A stretch of 37,150 bases of DNA from Polymyxa betae (taxonomy: Eukaryota > Endomyxa > Phytomyxea > Plasmodiophorida > Plasmodiophoridae). Below, piece by piece: positions 10,362 to 19,889 of the stretch (positions within the stretch are counted from its first letter, which is position 1; each line of letters opens with the position of its first letter). Where the stretch lies: contig RBZT01000852.1 in NCBI GenBank assembly GCA_003693705.1, positions 1 to 37,150 on the forward strand, read 5' to 3'. The position numbers were made by a program, and so were the translations under genes. The notes under the pieces were generated by a model. The model did not search any database and had not been told where the DNA came from. It saw only the letters and a list, made by a program, of their open reading frames with translations.

Positions 10362-11298
10362 TTATGGCTTGGGCGGAGCCAAACGCTCCAGAGCTTGAAG
10401 CATCGCGAGTTGAATATTTGCTCCATTTTCTATTGATTTTCTGATTGCTAATAGATGTTCTTGATCCGCAACTCTATCTTGCTTCACTTCTTTCATTATC
10501 TGTAAAAGGTCACCATCTCCCTGCCTAGACAATGACGAGGCTATTGCCTTCAGGCCCGATCCCACTTCACAAAGGCCAGTTTGAATGCTGAGCCCAATCT
10601 TAGCAAACATTTCGGTCTTGCGTGCAGAGCTGCAACTGGTATTGGGACGGATGTTGCTTTTATAATCTGGCTTCTGGTCTTGTTTGACAACTGGGTCCGT
10701 CGCCTGTCCTAATCGCATCCAAGGCCGGTTTTTTAGCTAGATGCAGCTGGATAATATCAAAGTCGGCCCCTTTCGCATCGGGATCCATAGGTTCGTTTCC
10801 AGTGCGTGTAAACTCTTTACCTGCTGGCTTATGGTCTCGCCATTTGGTAACGCAGTAGTTATGCTTAGCTTTGATCTGGTCAAGCGACAGGTTGACACCA
10901 TGGACGCGATTGACTTCCAGCGCTACTCGATTCCATCCATCGCTTAACGAGTTTCGACTTTTAGTGCCTTCAAAATGATGTTTATATGTCTCATACAGAG
11001 CCTCCATTAAGGTTTCAACCATTTCTCGCGACCATTTCGCAGAATCGCTGGGAGTTCTGTCGGTAGATTCTTTTTTAGGTCGGCCCCTCTTTTTCTGAGA
11101 GGTAGGTGTTGTAGCGGAATCTTGTTTATCAATCGTTTCATTCGATTCATTTATCGAGAGCATCCAATCATCCCTCGCTCCGCTCTCGGGCAATGAAAAC
11201 GGCGCTGGCTGAGTCGGTTTGACTTGAGCGCATTGAGGAGCAACAGAAGTGGGGCTGGAGAAAGATGTTGCCGAGAACGAAGAGTTCGTGGACGACAT
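10362..11298 (-). pseudogene. Harbinger accessory AT-hook plus Myb/SANT-like protein, one frameshift
   Basis: The minus-strand ATG is at 11298. A Ser/Thr/Pro-rich N-terminus is followed by an AT-hook (KKRGRPKKE) and a trihelix/Myb-like domain (WSREMVETLMEALYETY ... GWNRVALEVNRV ... KHNYCVTKWRDHK). In PIF/Harbinger elements such a protein helps the transposase reach DNA and the nucleus. Near 10721 an extra T (CCTTGG for CCTGG) shifts the frame. The downstream frame (MRLGQATDPVVKQDQKPDYK... to APPKP) continues the protein as a helical C-terminal region rich in Gln/Glu, ending at 10362. Without the shift the product would be about 310 residues. It converges on the transposase gene. Confidence 0.75.
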
Positions 11299-11314
11299 TG
11301 CGAGAGAGAAATCC

Positions 11315-11407
11315 TTTTATCTATATAAATACTCTGAATTTATCGTCTTTTTATCTATATAATGCTTGGAACACGCACAGTATCTATGCGCTATTTTATC
11401 TATATAA
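11315..11407 (+). repeat. Three subterminal repeats TTTTATCTATATAA
   Basis: Exact 14-mers lie at 11315-11328, 11349-11362 and 11394-11407, between the Myb-like start codon and the right inverted repeat. An inverted partial copy sits in the left subterminal region. Position and number suggest protein-binding sites for transposition, or the Myb-like gene's promoter. Confidence 0.7.
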
Positions 11408-11414
11408 AATCCTT

Positions 11415-11429
11415 ACTTGAAACAGGCTC
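11415..11429 (-). repeat. Right terminal inverted repeat of the Harbinger element
   Basis: Read on the minus strand: GAGCCTGTTTCAAGT. TAA (11430-11432) follows it as target-site duplication. Confidence 0.8.
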
Positions 11430-11432
11430 TAA

Positions 11433-12429
11433 AGCAAATAAAACTAAAGTAGACTGAATACAAAAGAAAATTCATAATATATAAAAAATACAAAATTGAT
11501 ACGTGGGAACATTATTGCCACGATATGTTAGAGGGTTGGTACCAAGATTAGTGGCGGGATGTTTTGTGGAGGATTAATACCGATGGTCATTGTCAAAATA
11601 GGTTCCGGGATGCGGGGAATTGGGCCAGTGTCGTGTTAGATACCGTGATTATTACGAGAAATGTACGAAAAAGACGGTTTAAAATGTTGGGATTGGCGTC
11701 TGGTGGTGCCGATCCTGAGCAACAAGACATGCTGGTGTCGGATTCTCCGGATGAACGTCTGAAGGTGAACATTGTCGCCCCCATAATCAAAATATGCAAT
11801 ATTCAAGCTGTCGCCTCCATAATCAAAATTTGGAATATTCAAGATCTGTTGGAACTGCCCTATATCCGACGCATTCTGGTTGTTGCAACTGCCCAATGAC
11901 TGATTACACAGTCATTCAAATCGCTCTGCATGGGGGCTCTACTGTTAGCTTTCCTGGACTGCACAGGCATATAAATTGTATACCATCACAATGTTATAGT
12001 GACTTAACTGCCGATGGCAGTCTTCGCCGAATGTTAGAGCAGCTCGAAGTCATCAGACCAATATAAGGGACATCCGTGACGTCAACTTACGCTATATATC
12101 GGACGAATTTTACGCATTTGTCGGGCCGAATTTCTAAAAGTGGTTCGCAAACCGTTGCGGAAGATATTTACTGATGAGACGTACAGGCAATGAAATACGG
12201 AACGTACCATAACGTCAAAGGTGACAACGCTCTCAGTGCTGCAGTAGATATCAATTCGCATTGGGATAAGGTGAGCGCATTGAATTAGGTACATAGCGTG
12301 TTACAAACTATTAATTGTAAGTAGGAGAGATTCTGGTTCGCTTTCTTTGAAGGAGCTCCAAATTCACAAAATCAGCCTCAATCAGCCGGCGCGACAAGCG
12401 ATGACACCAGGGGTCCGACGATTTTAACG
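11433..12429. other. Coding-like but unresolved stretch
   Basis: Open plus-strand frames at 11564-11899 and 11794-12066 and a short stretch near 12100-12190 (ILRICRAEFLKVVRKPLRKIF) look partly coding but shift frame, and no domain is recognised. They may be upstream exons of the next gene or relics. A 36-bp tandem duplication lies inside. Confidence 0.25.
11774..11845 (+). repeat. 36-bp tandem duplication
   Basis: Units 11774-11809 and 11810-11845 share GTCGCC-CCATAATCAAAAT-TG-AATATTCAAG with a few mismatches. The period is a multiple of three. Confidence 0.8.
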
Positions 12430-13340
12430 TATCTGCAGAAACTACTCTGGCTGTGGTGATGCAGACCATGATAATGATGACGATTTGCCCGCTTCGCAGC
12501 AGACCATTTGGCGGGATCTCTCTGCCCTTGAACCAGAGTCGTTTTCTCAGGAGCTGTGTCAACTGTCTGATCTGGAACAGTATTTGAAGACGAGCGAGGC
12601 GTCAAATTACTTTATTTGTGTTGTCGGTTATCAAAGCCTGGATTTTTATTATGGCACACGGTTTCAGCATGAAGTCGAAGTCGCGTTGAACGACAAAACC
12701 AGAACGGTCATGTGCGACGACCTGCGACTGTGTCATACTCAACAGATGCCGAGATGTTCTCATAGATGGTCCTTAACTGTAAGCTTTGCGACCACCTGCT
12801 TGACTCCCGACGAGGTCACGTTCGAACTGTATGCTGAGGGGGCTTTCTCAAGATAAAAGCGATCTGTTTAAGGACCAGCTAGCTAGAGATGCTAAACTTG
12901 CAGCCGATACCAGACCAAAGCTGGTGCAAGGTTGGGGTTCCGGATAATGTAGCCTTAACTTTCCCATTATCTAACTGTTCTACAGATCCTGAACGACATC
13001 TCTCAATCAGTTGGTTGCCAATTGCAGCTGGAAGCGATGTCGTTTGTCAGCCTCGCAGAACTTACCACGTCCCAGCTTCGTTGGAACCAGTCGAGGTCGG
13101 CGAATCGGTAATCGCTTTTGCCATCGTTTCTTTCTTTAATTGAAATCCTAATACGGCCGTGCGGTAGGCTCATTCTTGCAGATCTCACGATGTTGGATAC
13201 GATTCTTAGGCAGCGGGCGCAACGTTTGCAGCGTGGAACCTGGAATCTCGATAGGGTTCATCAGACATTTGTGGCTGTGTACGAGGACATGTTCTCCCTG
13301 ACCCCTATGTTCTTTGCTATACTGAAAGAACATTTCAGGG
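12430..13340 (+). CDS. Unrecognised gene or relic, several exons
   Basis: The frame from 12430 to 12856 reads RICRNYSGCGDADHDNDDD, an acidic region and then a beta-rich, Cys-containing stretch (FYYGTRFQHEVEVALNDKTR). It breaks near 12845, where the +1 frame continues as SQDKSDLFKDQLARDAKLAADTR. A GTGCAAGG...TTCTACAG intron and a GTAATC...CGGTAG intron then link helical exons (ILNDISQSVGCQLQLEAM; LADLTMLDTILRQRAQRLQ) up to about 13340. Phases match for these two junctions, but the break at 12845 needs an indel. No family is recognised and no start codon is certain. It may be host sequence interrupted by the transposase fragment that follows. Confidence 0.3.
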
Positions 13341-13344
13341 CCTG

Positions 13345-13573
13345 CGAACGGGTAGGGCTGTTCAGAAGTATCCAATCGCTTCAGCACCAGATTCCCCCAA
13401 AAGAATATCGAAGGGCTGATATCGGCAACTGAAGAGGCATTCTGGTCAATGGATCCAGATACCTTAACCAGTATCTTCCTAACATGGCAAGGTTGCATGA
13501 TTGAAGTCATGAAAAACAACGGTGGGAACAGCTATAAGTTGTCACACACATCGGCAAAACGTCTTTGCTAAAG
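13345..13573 (+). mobile_element. C-terminal fragment of a mariner-type (Tc1/mariner) transposase
   Basis: VGLFRSIQSLQHQ (13352-13390) matches the conserved (N)DLGFFxSIQSLQ segment of mariner-type transposases. After a one-base shift at the ATTCCCCC run, the next frame reads FPQKNIEGLISATEEAFW, then LTSIFLTWQGCMIEVMK and GGNSYKLSH to a TAA at 13571-13573. This is the usual ...FLTLQxxMxExxxxxGGNxYKxPH... ending. The upstream catalytic domain is absent, so this is a truncated relic. Confidence 0.6.
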
Positions 13574-14574
13574 AAAGGACAGTTGCCAGTGTCGTTGAAA
13601 TGCCCTATGGAGGTCGTTGAGCAAGCAAAACACTTCATTTTGAACCAATAAATCACCTTTAGCACAAACCCGGGTTTTATCATGAGACAAGTAACGTGCG
13701 TTTCCGTGGTTTGTTTTGAGACAGAGGCTAGGGAGTATAATAATATATAATCAATAATGTAAAAAACTGCAATGCCCGGTTCGGCGATTAAGTAGTATGA
13801 TATGAATATGATACGGGCAGACCCCATGTTAAATTCGTTTGGTTTTTTTACCTAGAATTCCAAGCCGTAAAGGGACGACCTCTGGATTCGGGAGCTAGCA
13901 GTTCAGTGATGATGGCTGCAAACGATGTTCTTTCAGTACTGTCCTAATACTTGGGAGGAACATGGAGAGGTCGATTTGCTTCATTGTTTCAAACCCGATA
14001 CCTGACCCGCCAATAGAGACGACAATATGATGTCTCAATATTTTTATTTTTAAAAATAAAGCGTCAAATGACAAGTTCCTAAAAGCTGAGTACCGATTGT
14101 ATTTACGTCTCGAACTTCTTTACGCGACGATGCATCAATCACGAGATACAAGAAGTCGTATCTAACAAGGTCAAACCGAGGCAGGCTCAGACTGCCAAGA
14201 TGACCGAAAAGAAACGAGGGCGATAGAAACATGTATGCATTACCTAACTGTAGCAATCGCCATTCATTCCGCCGCCTTAGAAGAAATGATTATAAAAAAT
14301 CGATGCTGTCTCTACATGACTTCGTGAGTACAGTTATTCATTGAACAGAGTAAACCTTTTGCTAAGGATAACGAAAGTTAATGAAAGCAAAACAAACTGC
14401 AAAGAACGAATCTAATGCCAGTGCAAAAGCTATTAAATGCTCTCAAAAGCGCGCTCTGTATGGAAAATCGTGAGCCCCTGCTCCACCGATATTGTATATA
14501 ATGATTAATTGAGAAATGTCTCCAGATATTACATTCTAGGGTCAGATGTCGGATTGGAAATCTATGACCGAGGA
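13574..14574. other. Intergenic region
   Basis: No convincing gene on either strand; short open frames only. The left part would hold the 3' flank of the transposase relic, and the right part the 3' flank of the minus-strand lectin receptor gene. Confidence 0.4.
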
Positions 14575-16614
14575 TTACATGATTGAATCTGCATCGCTAT
14601 CAGAGACCGTGTGAGCGCTCTGGGAAAATTTATCCCTGGCACCATGTTGAAGCCTGTCCAGCCGTGTTCGATTCAGTCGGCTAGTCGAAGTATTTCGAGA
14701 AGCTGTGGACGGATTTACAGCCACCGGCTGGTTCAGAAAGAATTGATAGTTTGATCCTCTTGGATCAGCACCGGACGATTGCGGAATCATAATTATGTCT
14801 TGTAAGCTGCCGTTGTAAGATTCGGGCTCGGCCGCATTGATGACCTCGCGAGAAGAGTTTGGTTCAAAAAAACTGTTATTGGAGCGACTGGCAGCAAGGC
14901 TGTAAGTGGTCGACTGTTGGACGTAATATTTGGGAGCGTTAAAACCCGCCATCCCGTTGTGCTCGGGAGGCCGATCATGACGATCTTTCAAATCTGATAA
15001 GAGCCGCCGAAATACAGTATTTGCAATTATTGCCAGAATCACAACGACGACAGCGACTAACAGCCATATGAGCTCTTTCCGGGTCCAGAGCGAATCCGGT
15101 AACGCCTGTACGGCAGCTGAAGTCGGACACGAATCCGGATAAATCATGTACGAATCCGATCCGCATGTAGTGACGAAAACGGCAACGATGTCAATAGGAA
15201 TGGTAGGATCTGCAGCGAGCGTTAACAGCGGCGATGTGCGAATGACACTTTTCGAATTCTGCATCTGTATGTTAAATGCGGACGCCAGCAACGACCCATC
15301 AGAGTCGGTGTTGTCGCCAAGAATCACGAATGAGATCTCGGTGGAGGTTCGGGTTCGATTCTTGAATTGTACAAGAACGAACCGGGAGGATTGCACATTG
15401 AAAGCCGAACCCAAATCTCTGATGAATGCCGTCTTTAAAGTTTTCTCAACCGAATCAGGAAAGTCCAGTGTCGATCCTGGAACAGTTAGAGATACCTTCC
15501 TGGCGTTGGATATTGGGCTTGTTACAGGACGCGATGAGAGGGAGGGTGAAGCACTTGGCGATAATACAAACAGCGACGAAATTGAGGAAGTCGATTTCCA
15601 TACTGAAGGAGAAGGCGAACTTGATGGCCTTGAACTGTTAGAGATTGGTGCTTTCGTAGACGGCGATGATGATTTAAAAGCTGATTCACAGATCATAGAG
15701 ACAGCGACCCATTTACTCCAACCTGGGCAAGGGTCCACACTAAACTCTTTGTTGGTTTTCGGAATCGAGCACGACCTCTTTCCCAAACATGCGTTATTGA
15801 CAATAGGGAGCGCAGACGATCCGAGATCACATCCAGGAGATGGAGCGAAATTGGGCCACATACCAATAGGGCGACCATAGAGAGCTTGCTGTACAGAAAC
15901 GATGGTCATGTTGTTGGGACAAGAAATGTTCAGATTCGCGCTGGGTCTTTCAAAGGAAAGCCCACCGATCTGCGCCCCGATCGAGTAGAAATACGGAGGC
16001 GGGTAGATCGTGCTATAAAGCTCGAAATCGTCGGAGCTCAGCGCGACCGCGATCGAGCTTAGCCGAATCACATACACCGGAACCGGATTCGTCGACAATG
16101 TCACAACATTCACCGACGTCATTGCCGTACTGGACGTGAACATATCGCCTCGAAGCGAGACTTTCTTCGACGAATAGGTCGGATTGGAGACCATCGTGTT
16201 GACCCTATTGGCGACGTAAAACTGGACGTTCCGATCAGGGCCATTACCAATCGAAATCCCGAACGAAAACCAGGTATCCAAACTGACACTGGGGCCTATT
16301 ACCATCTCATTACCGAACGTTGTACTGATGTTGGTCGCCAGATACCGATCTTGGTAGATATAGACTTTGGGAAGCGATAACGAAGTATCAGAATCGGGAT
16401 GGACGGTGAAGATGATACGGGTTGACAACTCGTTTGAAGGGACCTGGGCCATTCCCATATACGAGACGCTCACACTTGAACGAACTGTCTGCATCCGATA
16501 CCAGGTGTTCGCGACTGTCGAGACAGTTCGATAAGGTTCGTTGAACATCACATTGTAAGGCGGAGCAGCACCGGTTGAGACCGCCGCCAGCAGGCTCAGA
16601 GCCAAAACCAGCAT
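14575..16614 (-). CDS. Lectin-type cell-surface receptor (LamG-like, SUEL lectin, SEA-like, single membrane helix)
   Basis: An intronless 679-residue protein. Residues 1-17 are a signal peptide (LVLALSLLAAVSTGA). Residues 18-215 are beta-rich and LamG/concanavalin-like (WFSFGISIGNGPDRNVQFYV). Residues 223-310 are a SUEL/galactose-binding lectin domain with Cys at 232, 262, 276, 282, 296 and 309 (NISCPNNMTIVSVQQALYG; NACLGKRSCSIP). Residues 311-370 form a Ser/Pro stalk. Residues 372-478 form an alpha/beta module of SEA-like pattern (FVLVQFKNRTRTSTEISFVI). A Cys pair with SYMIYPDSC precedes the membrane helix at about 514-535 (LIWLLVAVVVVILAIIANTV). The ~140-residue cytoplasmic tail has Asn/Ser-rich and Tyr-containing stretches. 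It probably binds carbohydrate at the surface. The sequence is intact. It is the leftmost of a four-member tandem family. Confidence 0.85.
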   Translation of the reverse strand: MLVLALSLLAAVSTGAAPPYNVMFNEPYRTVSTVANTWYRMQTVRSSVSVSYMGMAQVPSNELSTRIIFTVHPDSDTSLSLPKVYIYQDRYLATNISTTFGNEMVIGPSVSLDTWFSFGISIGNGPDRNVQFYVANRVNTMVSNPTYSSKKVSLRGDMFTSSTAMTSVNVVTLSTNPVPVYVIRLSSIAVALSSDDFELYSTIYPPPYFYSIGAQIGGLSFERPSANLNISCPNNMTIVSVQQALYGRPIGMWPNFAPSPGCDLGSSALPIVNNACLGKRSCSIPKTNKEFSVDPCPGWSKWVAVSMICESAFKSSSPSTKAPISNSSRPSSSPSPSVWKSTSSISSLFVLSPSASPSLSSRPVTSPISNARKVSLTVPGSTLDFPDSVEKTLKTAFIRDLGSAFNVQSSRFVLVQFKNRTRTSTEISFVILGDNTDSDGSLLASAFNIQMQNSKSVIRTSPLLTLAADPTIPIDIVAVFVTTCGSDSYMIYPDSCPTSAAVQALPDSLWTRKELIWLLVAVVVVILAIIANTVFRRLLSDLKDRHDRPPEHNGMAGFNAPKYYVQQSTTYSLAASRSNNSFFEPNSSREVINAAEPESYNGSLQDIIMIPQSSGADPRGSNYQFFLNQPVAVNPSTASRNTSTSRLNRTRLDRLQHGARDKFSQSAHTVSDSDADSIM

Positions 16615-16759
16615 TTCTGCCGGGAGAGTTCAGAACGGGCACAAAAATCAGAGATATTTCATGAAGACACGCGCCGACATTATCGAAATCTTTTGGTGGT
16701 GCTCCCTTTCAAATAACCTGCTACGTACATGCTTTTTTCGCAAGGAAATGTTGATGTCG

Positions 16760-18510
16760 ATGGGTATTACACGCTGGATGATCCATCGCTATCAGAAAAC
16801 GTGTGGGCGCCTTGGATCGGATTTATCTCTAACGCCGTGCTGGAGTCGGTCCAGCCGAGTCCGGGATCTGAAGCAGCCGATGTATTGTACTTGGCACTTG
16901 ACAGCTTGATGACGATTGGTGGGCTGACATAAAGATAGTGCTAATTAGACCCTGATATGAGAAGATGGGATATGATCAGGATCTGTCTTAATCGAATTGA
17001 GCAGGAAGCCTCTGGGCGCTGCAGAAACCCGAATGAATCGTCAATACAGAATCATCAGCGAAATAGATACCAGACAGACGATCATACCGCCAAATATCGA
17101 TTCGTTTCGATCCAAATTGAAAGCGATTTTACGGCTCGAATAGGCATGAATCCGGGTAGACCACTGACGAATTCGTCCAGCAGACTGAGATGAAAAATAC
17201 GACATTCTCGACTAGAACGGGTGGATCGCCAGCAGAATTTAATAGCGTCGCCGTTCGAGCTGCACTCCTCAGCGTTGACATTTGCCTGTATACGGAAAGA
17301 CCCATCGGTGTCGGTGCCATTCGGAAGCACCACGAATGAGATTAGAGGTGACGTTTTTGTCTGAGTCCTTGATAGCTTGACGTTGGGAGTTGCGGCCACG
17401 ACTGATAGGAAGGCCTGGTGCTATCGGTCTCGGGTAGGCCCAATTGTTTGCGAGACTTTCGTGACAAACAAATGAGAGCTTGCGGCCGTCGTTGAGCCGT
17501 CCTGATAGCCATGACTGGCTAGCGAAGAGTCAACCGATAAGAATAGGCGAAACAGAAATCAGTATTCTCGCCACTAATACTGAAGAGAAGTTCTTGGAGC
17601 TAGACAGCTGCAAGGACAAGATGAACGTGTCTACGGCATGAGCAATGAGGGCGAGGCGGAAGGCGAGGATGGCATGGTGGAAGCTGTCTAACCTGAACAG
17701 AGCAACCCAAAAGAGACCCATGAATAAAGATCGAATCCATAGCTGGCGTTGGTCTGAGCAATATGCAGCTGTGTCTGCCGAGACATGATCTGGGAATAAC
17801 TTTCAAGAAGGCGTTATCGGTATCGAGGCGTGATTGGCGGCGGAATTCGGCCAGCGACAAAGTTGACGTTCATAATGATTGGATTTGATTCTGAATTGCA
17901 AGGATAGGAAACACTGCCAGCAGCTGCTCCAGGCGTTCAAATAGGAACGCAACGATCTGATTGTTCTTCTGATAAATGTTGCCAACGGGGAAAGGATATC
18001 GACAGTCGAAGCTGAGGAGAGCAGATGGGGATATTCGTATGGTGTGCAGATAGACAGAAACCGAATTCTTCCAGACTGATACAGCGTCGACAGTGAACAC
18101 CGGCCTGTTAAGGATATCGCCACGAAGAGGGCAGGCAGACATTGAATAAGGTGTTGCGGTCATTGCCGAGACGAAAAGTTCGACGCTACGAGAAGGAAGG
18201 GGTGACGGGACCAAAGAAGATCTCTGCGCCCCAGATTGTCGTGATGTCTGCTGTAAAGATTGGTTACCAGCAATGTAAACGTTGAGAAGAACGGAAGTGC
18301 ATGATTCGCTTGAGCTTAAAAGATGAGTACTGAAGTAGATCTGGTTGTTGGCAATTGAATCCATCCTTGGTAAGAAATAGCAACTGATTGGGATATTCGT
18401 CATAGAGCCAATATGGAGTTGCCGACAATGATTCGGTAAGTATAAGCTCGATGTATGGATACAATGCCGATGTGGGTTGGTGACGAATTGGATGATATAA
18501 CGGCATGAGC
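16760..18510 (-). pseudogene. Decayed lectin receptor copy, full-length relic
   Basis: All parts of the neighbouring receptor can be traced in order on the minus strand but in changing frames. An N-terminus (ALYPYIELI, compare FPPYIRLIGDPY) lies near 18450. ACATCACGACAA, shared with the 21-kb gene, lies near 18240. CPLRGDIL lies near 18115-18140 and a SUEL remnant, RSCLGRHSC, near 17780. The SEA-like strand TSPLISFVVLPNGTDTDGSF lies near 17290-17350, SSVVYPDSC near 17150 and a membrane-helix remnant (GGMIVCLVSISLMILY) near 17050-17100. The last coding bases (RTRLDRLQHG...) near 16800-16860 match the intact gene's 3' end. Multiple stops and frameshifts rule out function. Confidence 0.75.
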
Positions 18511-18559
18511 TACCACAGAGAGCATTGATCTAGGTGAAGGAGACAAACGCCAGCGCTCC

Positions 18560-19030
18560 TAGATTATCGGTTTCGGCAATACAATCCATTATGACAGCCG
18601 GAATAACATCCTAGACCGTCCATAGCGCCAGCAGACAGCATATACAAAAATCTCCAAAACACAAAGGACAACAGCGACAAGGAATAAGAGCTTTTAGTTC
18701 CATGACGACGAGCTTGTCGATGCTTTTGCGACCCTAGATGCACAAGGATCAGGATCCATTACATACGAATCCTCTTCACAGAGCGTCTCACATAGCTCCA
18801 GAAATCGATTGAGCGTATGCTGCTTTTTGGACTCTGCATCTATAATCGTTTCGCTAACAGAGAGGAATCGGGATCGGGAAACCACAGTCAACGGCTGGGT
18901 CCGGTTTTAAAACTGCAGAAGAATGAATCTGACGGATATGACGCTCAGAGCTGAGCTCCGGTCTCTGATAAAAGCCATCTTCAAAAGGCTCTGAACTGGG
19001 TCAGTGATGTCAATGTCGCTTCAGCCACTG
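18560..19030 (-). pseudogene. C-terminal lectin receptor relic
   Basis: The minus strand holds LLKMAFIRDRSSALSVIS and RFILLQF-NRTQP (about 18900-19000; compare LKTAFIRDLGSAFNVQSSRFVLVQFKNRT). EEDSYVMDPDPC follows near 18740-18780, then a membrane-helix remnant (LFLVAVVLCVLEIFVYAV) near 18620-18690. Only the SEA-like-to-helix half is present and it carries an in-frame stop. It shares no reading with the neighbouring relic, so it is a separate copy. Confidence 0.65.
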
Positions 19031-19889
19031 TTAGAAGAATCCTCTGGCTGTTTGACAAAAAATCATGCAGCGCGTCGACCTAAACATATGAAGTCAGCAT
19101 TTGAAATGATTGAAAATGCAAAACGATGCTGTAATGAACAGGCACACCTGCGAGAAAACTCGATAGTATGAACTCACATAAGCGATGGTACAATTGCCCG
19201 CTAGGACCAACGGAGACGAATTCTATTCATTTAAAAACCTGAACAAGTGGAAAGAGCATGACGATCAGGCCTTCATTTCTCACAGGCAGATTTGTTGGCA
19301 ATCTGCAGAATACGAAAACAGCCAAAGACATAGAAGCAAACGCTGATTGTTGACAAGTCTGGCTTCGATCCGCAAGTTCTCGGATCCAGACAGCTGTGTT
19401 CAATGTTGACACGTCTGACTTGAAATACGATCCGAAAGTTCTCGGGTCCAAAGACAGCTGCATTCAATGATGACAGGATTCTAATTCAAAGCCAAATACT
19501 CTTAGAGCATGAAGTGAGGACTGAGGGGGCTTAGTATAGCGCAACCCTTTCTTAGCTCTGATATAATCACACTCACTCATTCGGTTAGACAGAATCGTGA
19601 TTGTATGGCAATGGGGCAGGCTATATAGCCAGCCCACAGAGCAGTTTAAAATCGACTGTTGTCAGATTGGGTTTATTGCAAATTTCTTCACCAATTTGTA
19701 GGTTTGCATAAAGTCGAATTTCAGCACGATCGCGAATCTTGACACTGCAGATCATCGAGGTTTAAACATGGCTAGGTAGCAGATATCTGCAGGAAGCCTT
19801 AAAGACATCATTCACTGGAATGATATTGCCTCGAAAATATCTCGAAGTGCCTTGCCTCAGATCTGAATACTAAAGAAAATGAGAACTGT
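19031..19889. other. Spacer between receptor copies
   Basis: No gene is seen. It holds a ~60-bp tandem duplication (19350-19469) and otherwise unremarkable AT-rich sequence. The N-terminal half expected for the adjoining relic was not found here. Confidence 0.4.
19350..19469 (+). repeat. Imperfect tandem duplication, 56/64 bp
   Basis: Units 19350-19405 and 19406-19469 both run from TTGACA-GTCTG through GATCCG-AAGTTCTCGG-TCCA to CAGCTG-TTCAATG. They differ by small indels. Confidence 0.75.

Larger units (their letters stand above)
8943..11429. mobile_element. PIF/Harbinger DNA transposon with both borders
   Basis: The left end begins GAGGCTTGTTTCAAGT (8943-8958). The right end, read inward, is GAGCCTGTTTCAAGT (11429-11415): an imperfect 15-16 bp terminal inverted repeat. 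Each end abuts TAA (8940-8942 and 11430-11432), the 3-bp T-W-A target-site duplication typical of PIF/Harbinger. The 2487-bp interior carries the two genes this superfamily normally has, a DDE transposase and a Myb/SANT-like protein, arranged tail to tail and 10 bp apart. Both ORFs carry single-base frameshifts, so the copy looks recently inserted but inactive, unless those are sequence errors. Confidence 0.85.

Noticed and set aside
12485-12856. Possible kinase or lectin identity for this frame
   Set aside because: No glycine loop, HRD-like or SUEL cysteine pattern could be found; left as unrecognised.
15146-15880. A 244-codon plus-strand open frame
   Set aside because: It lies entirely antisense to the intact lectin receptor gene, whose domains are clear; a shadow frame.
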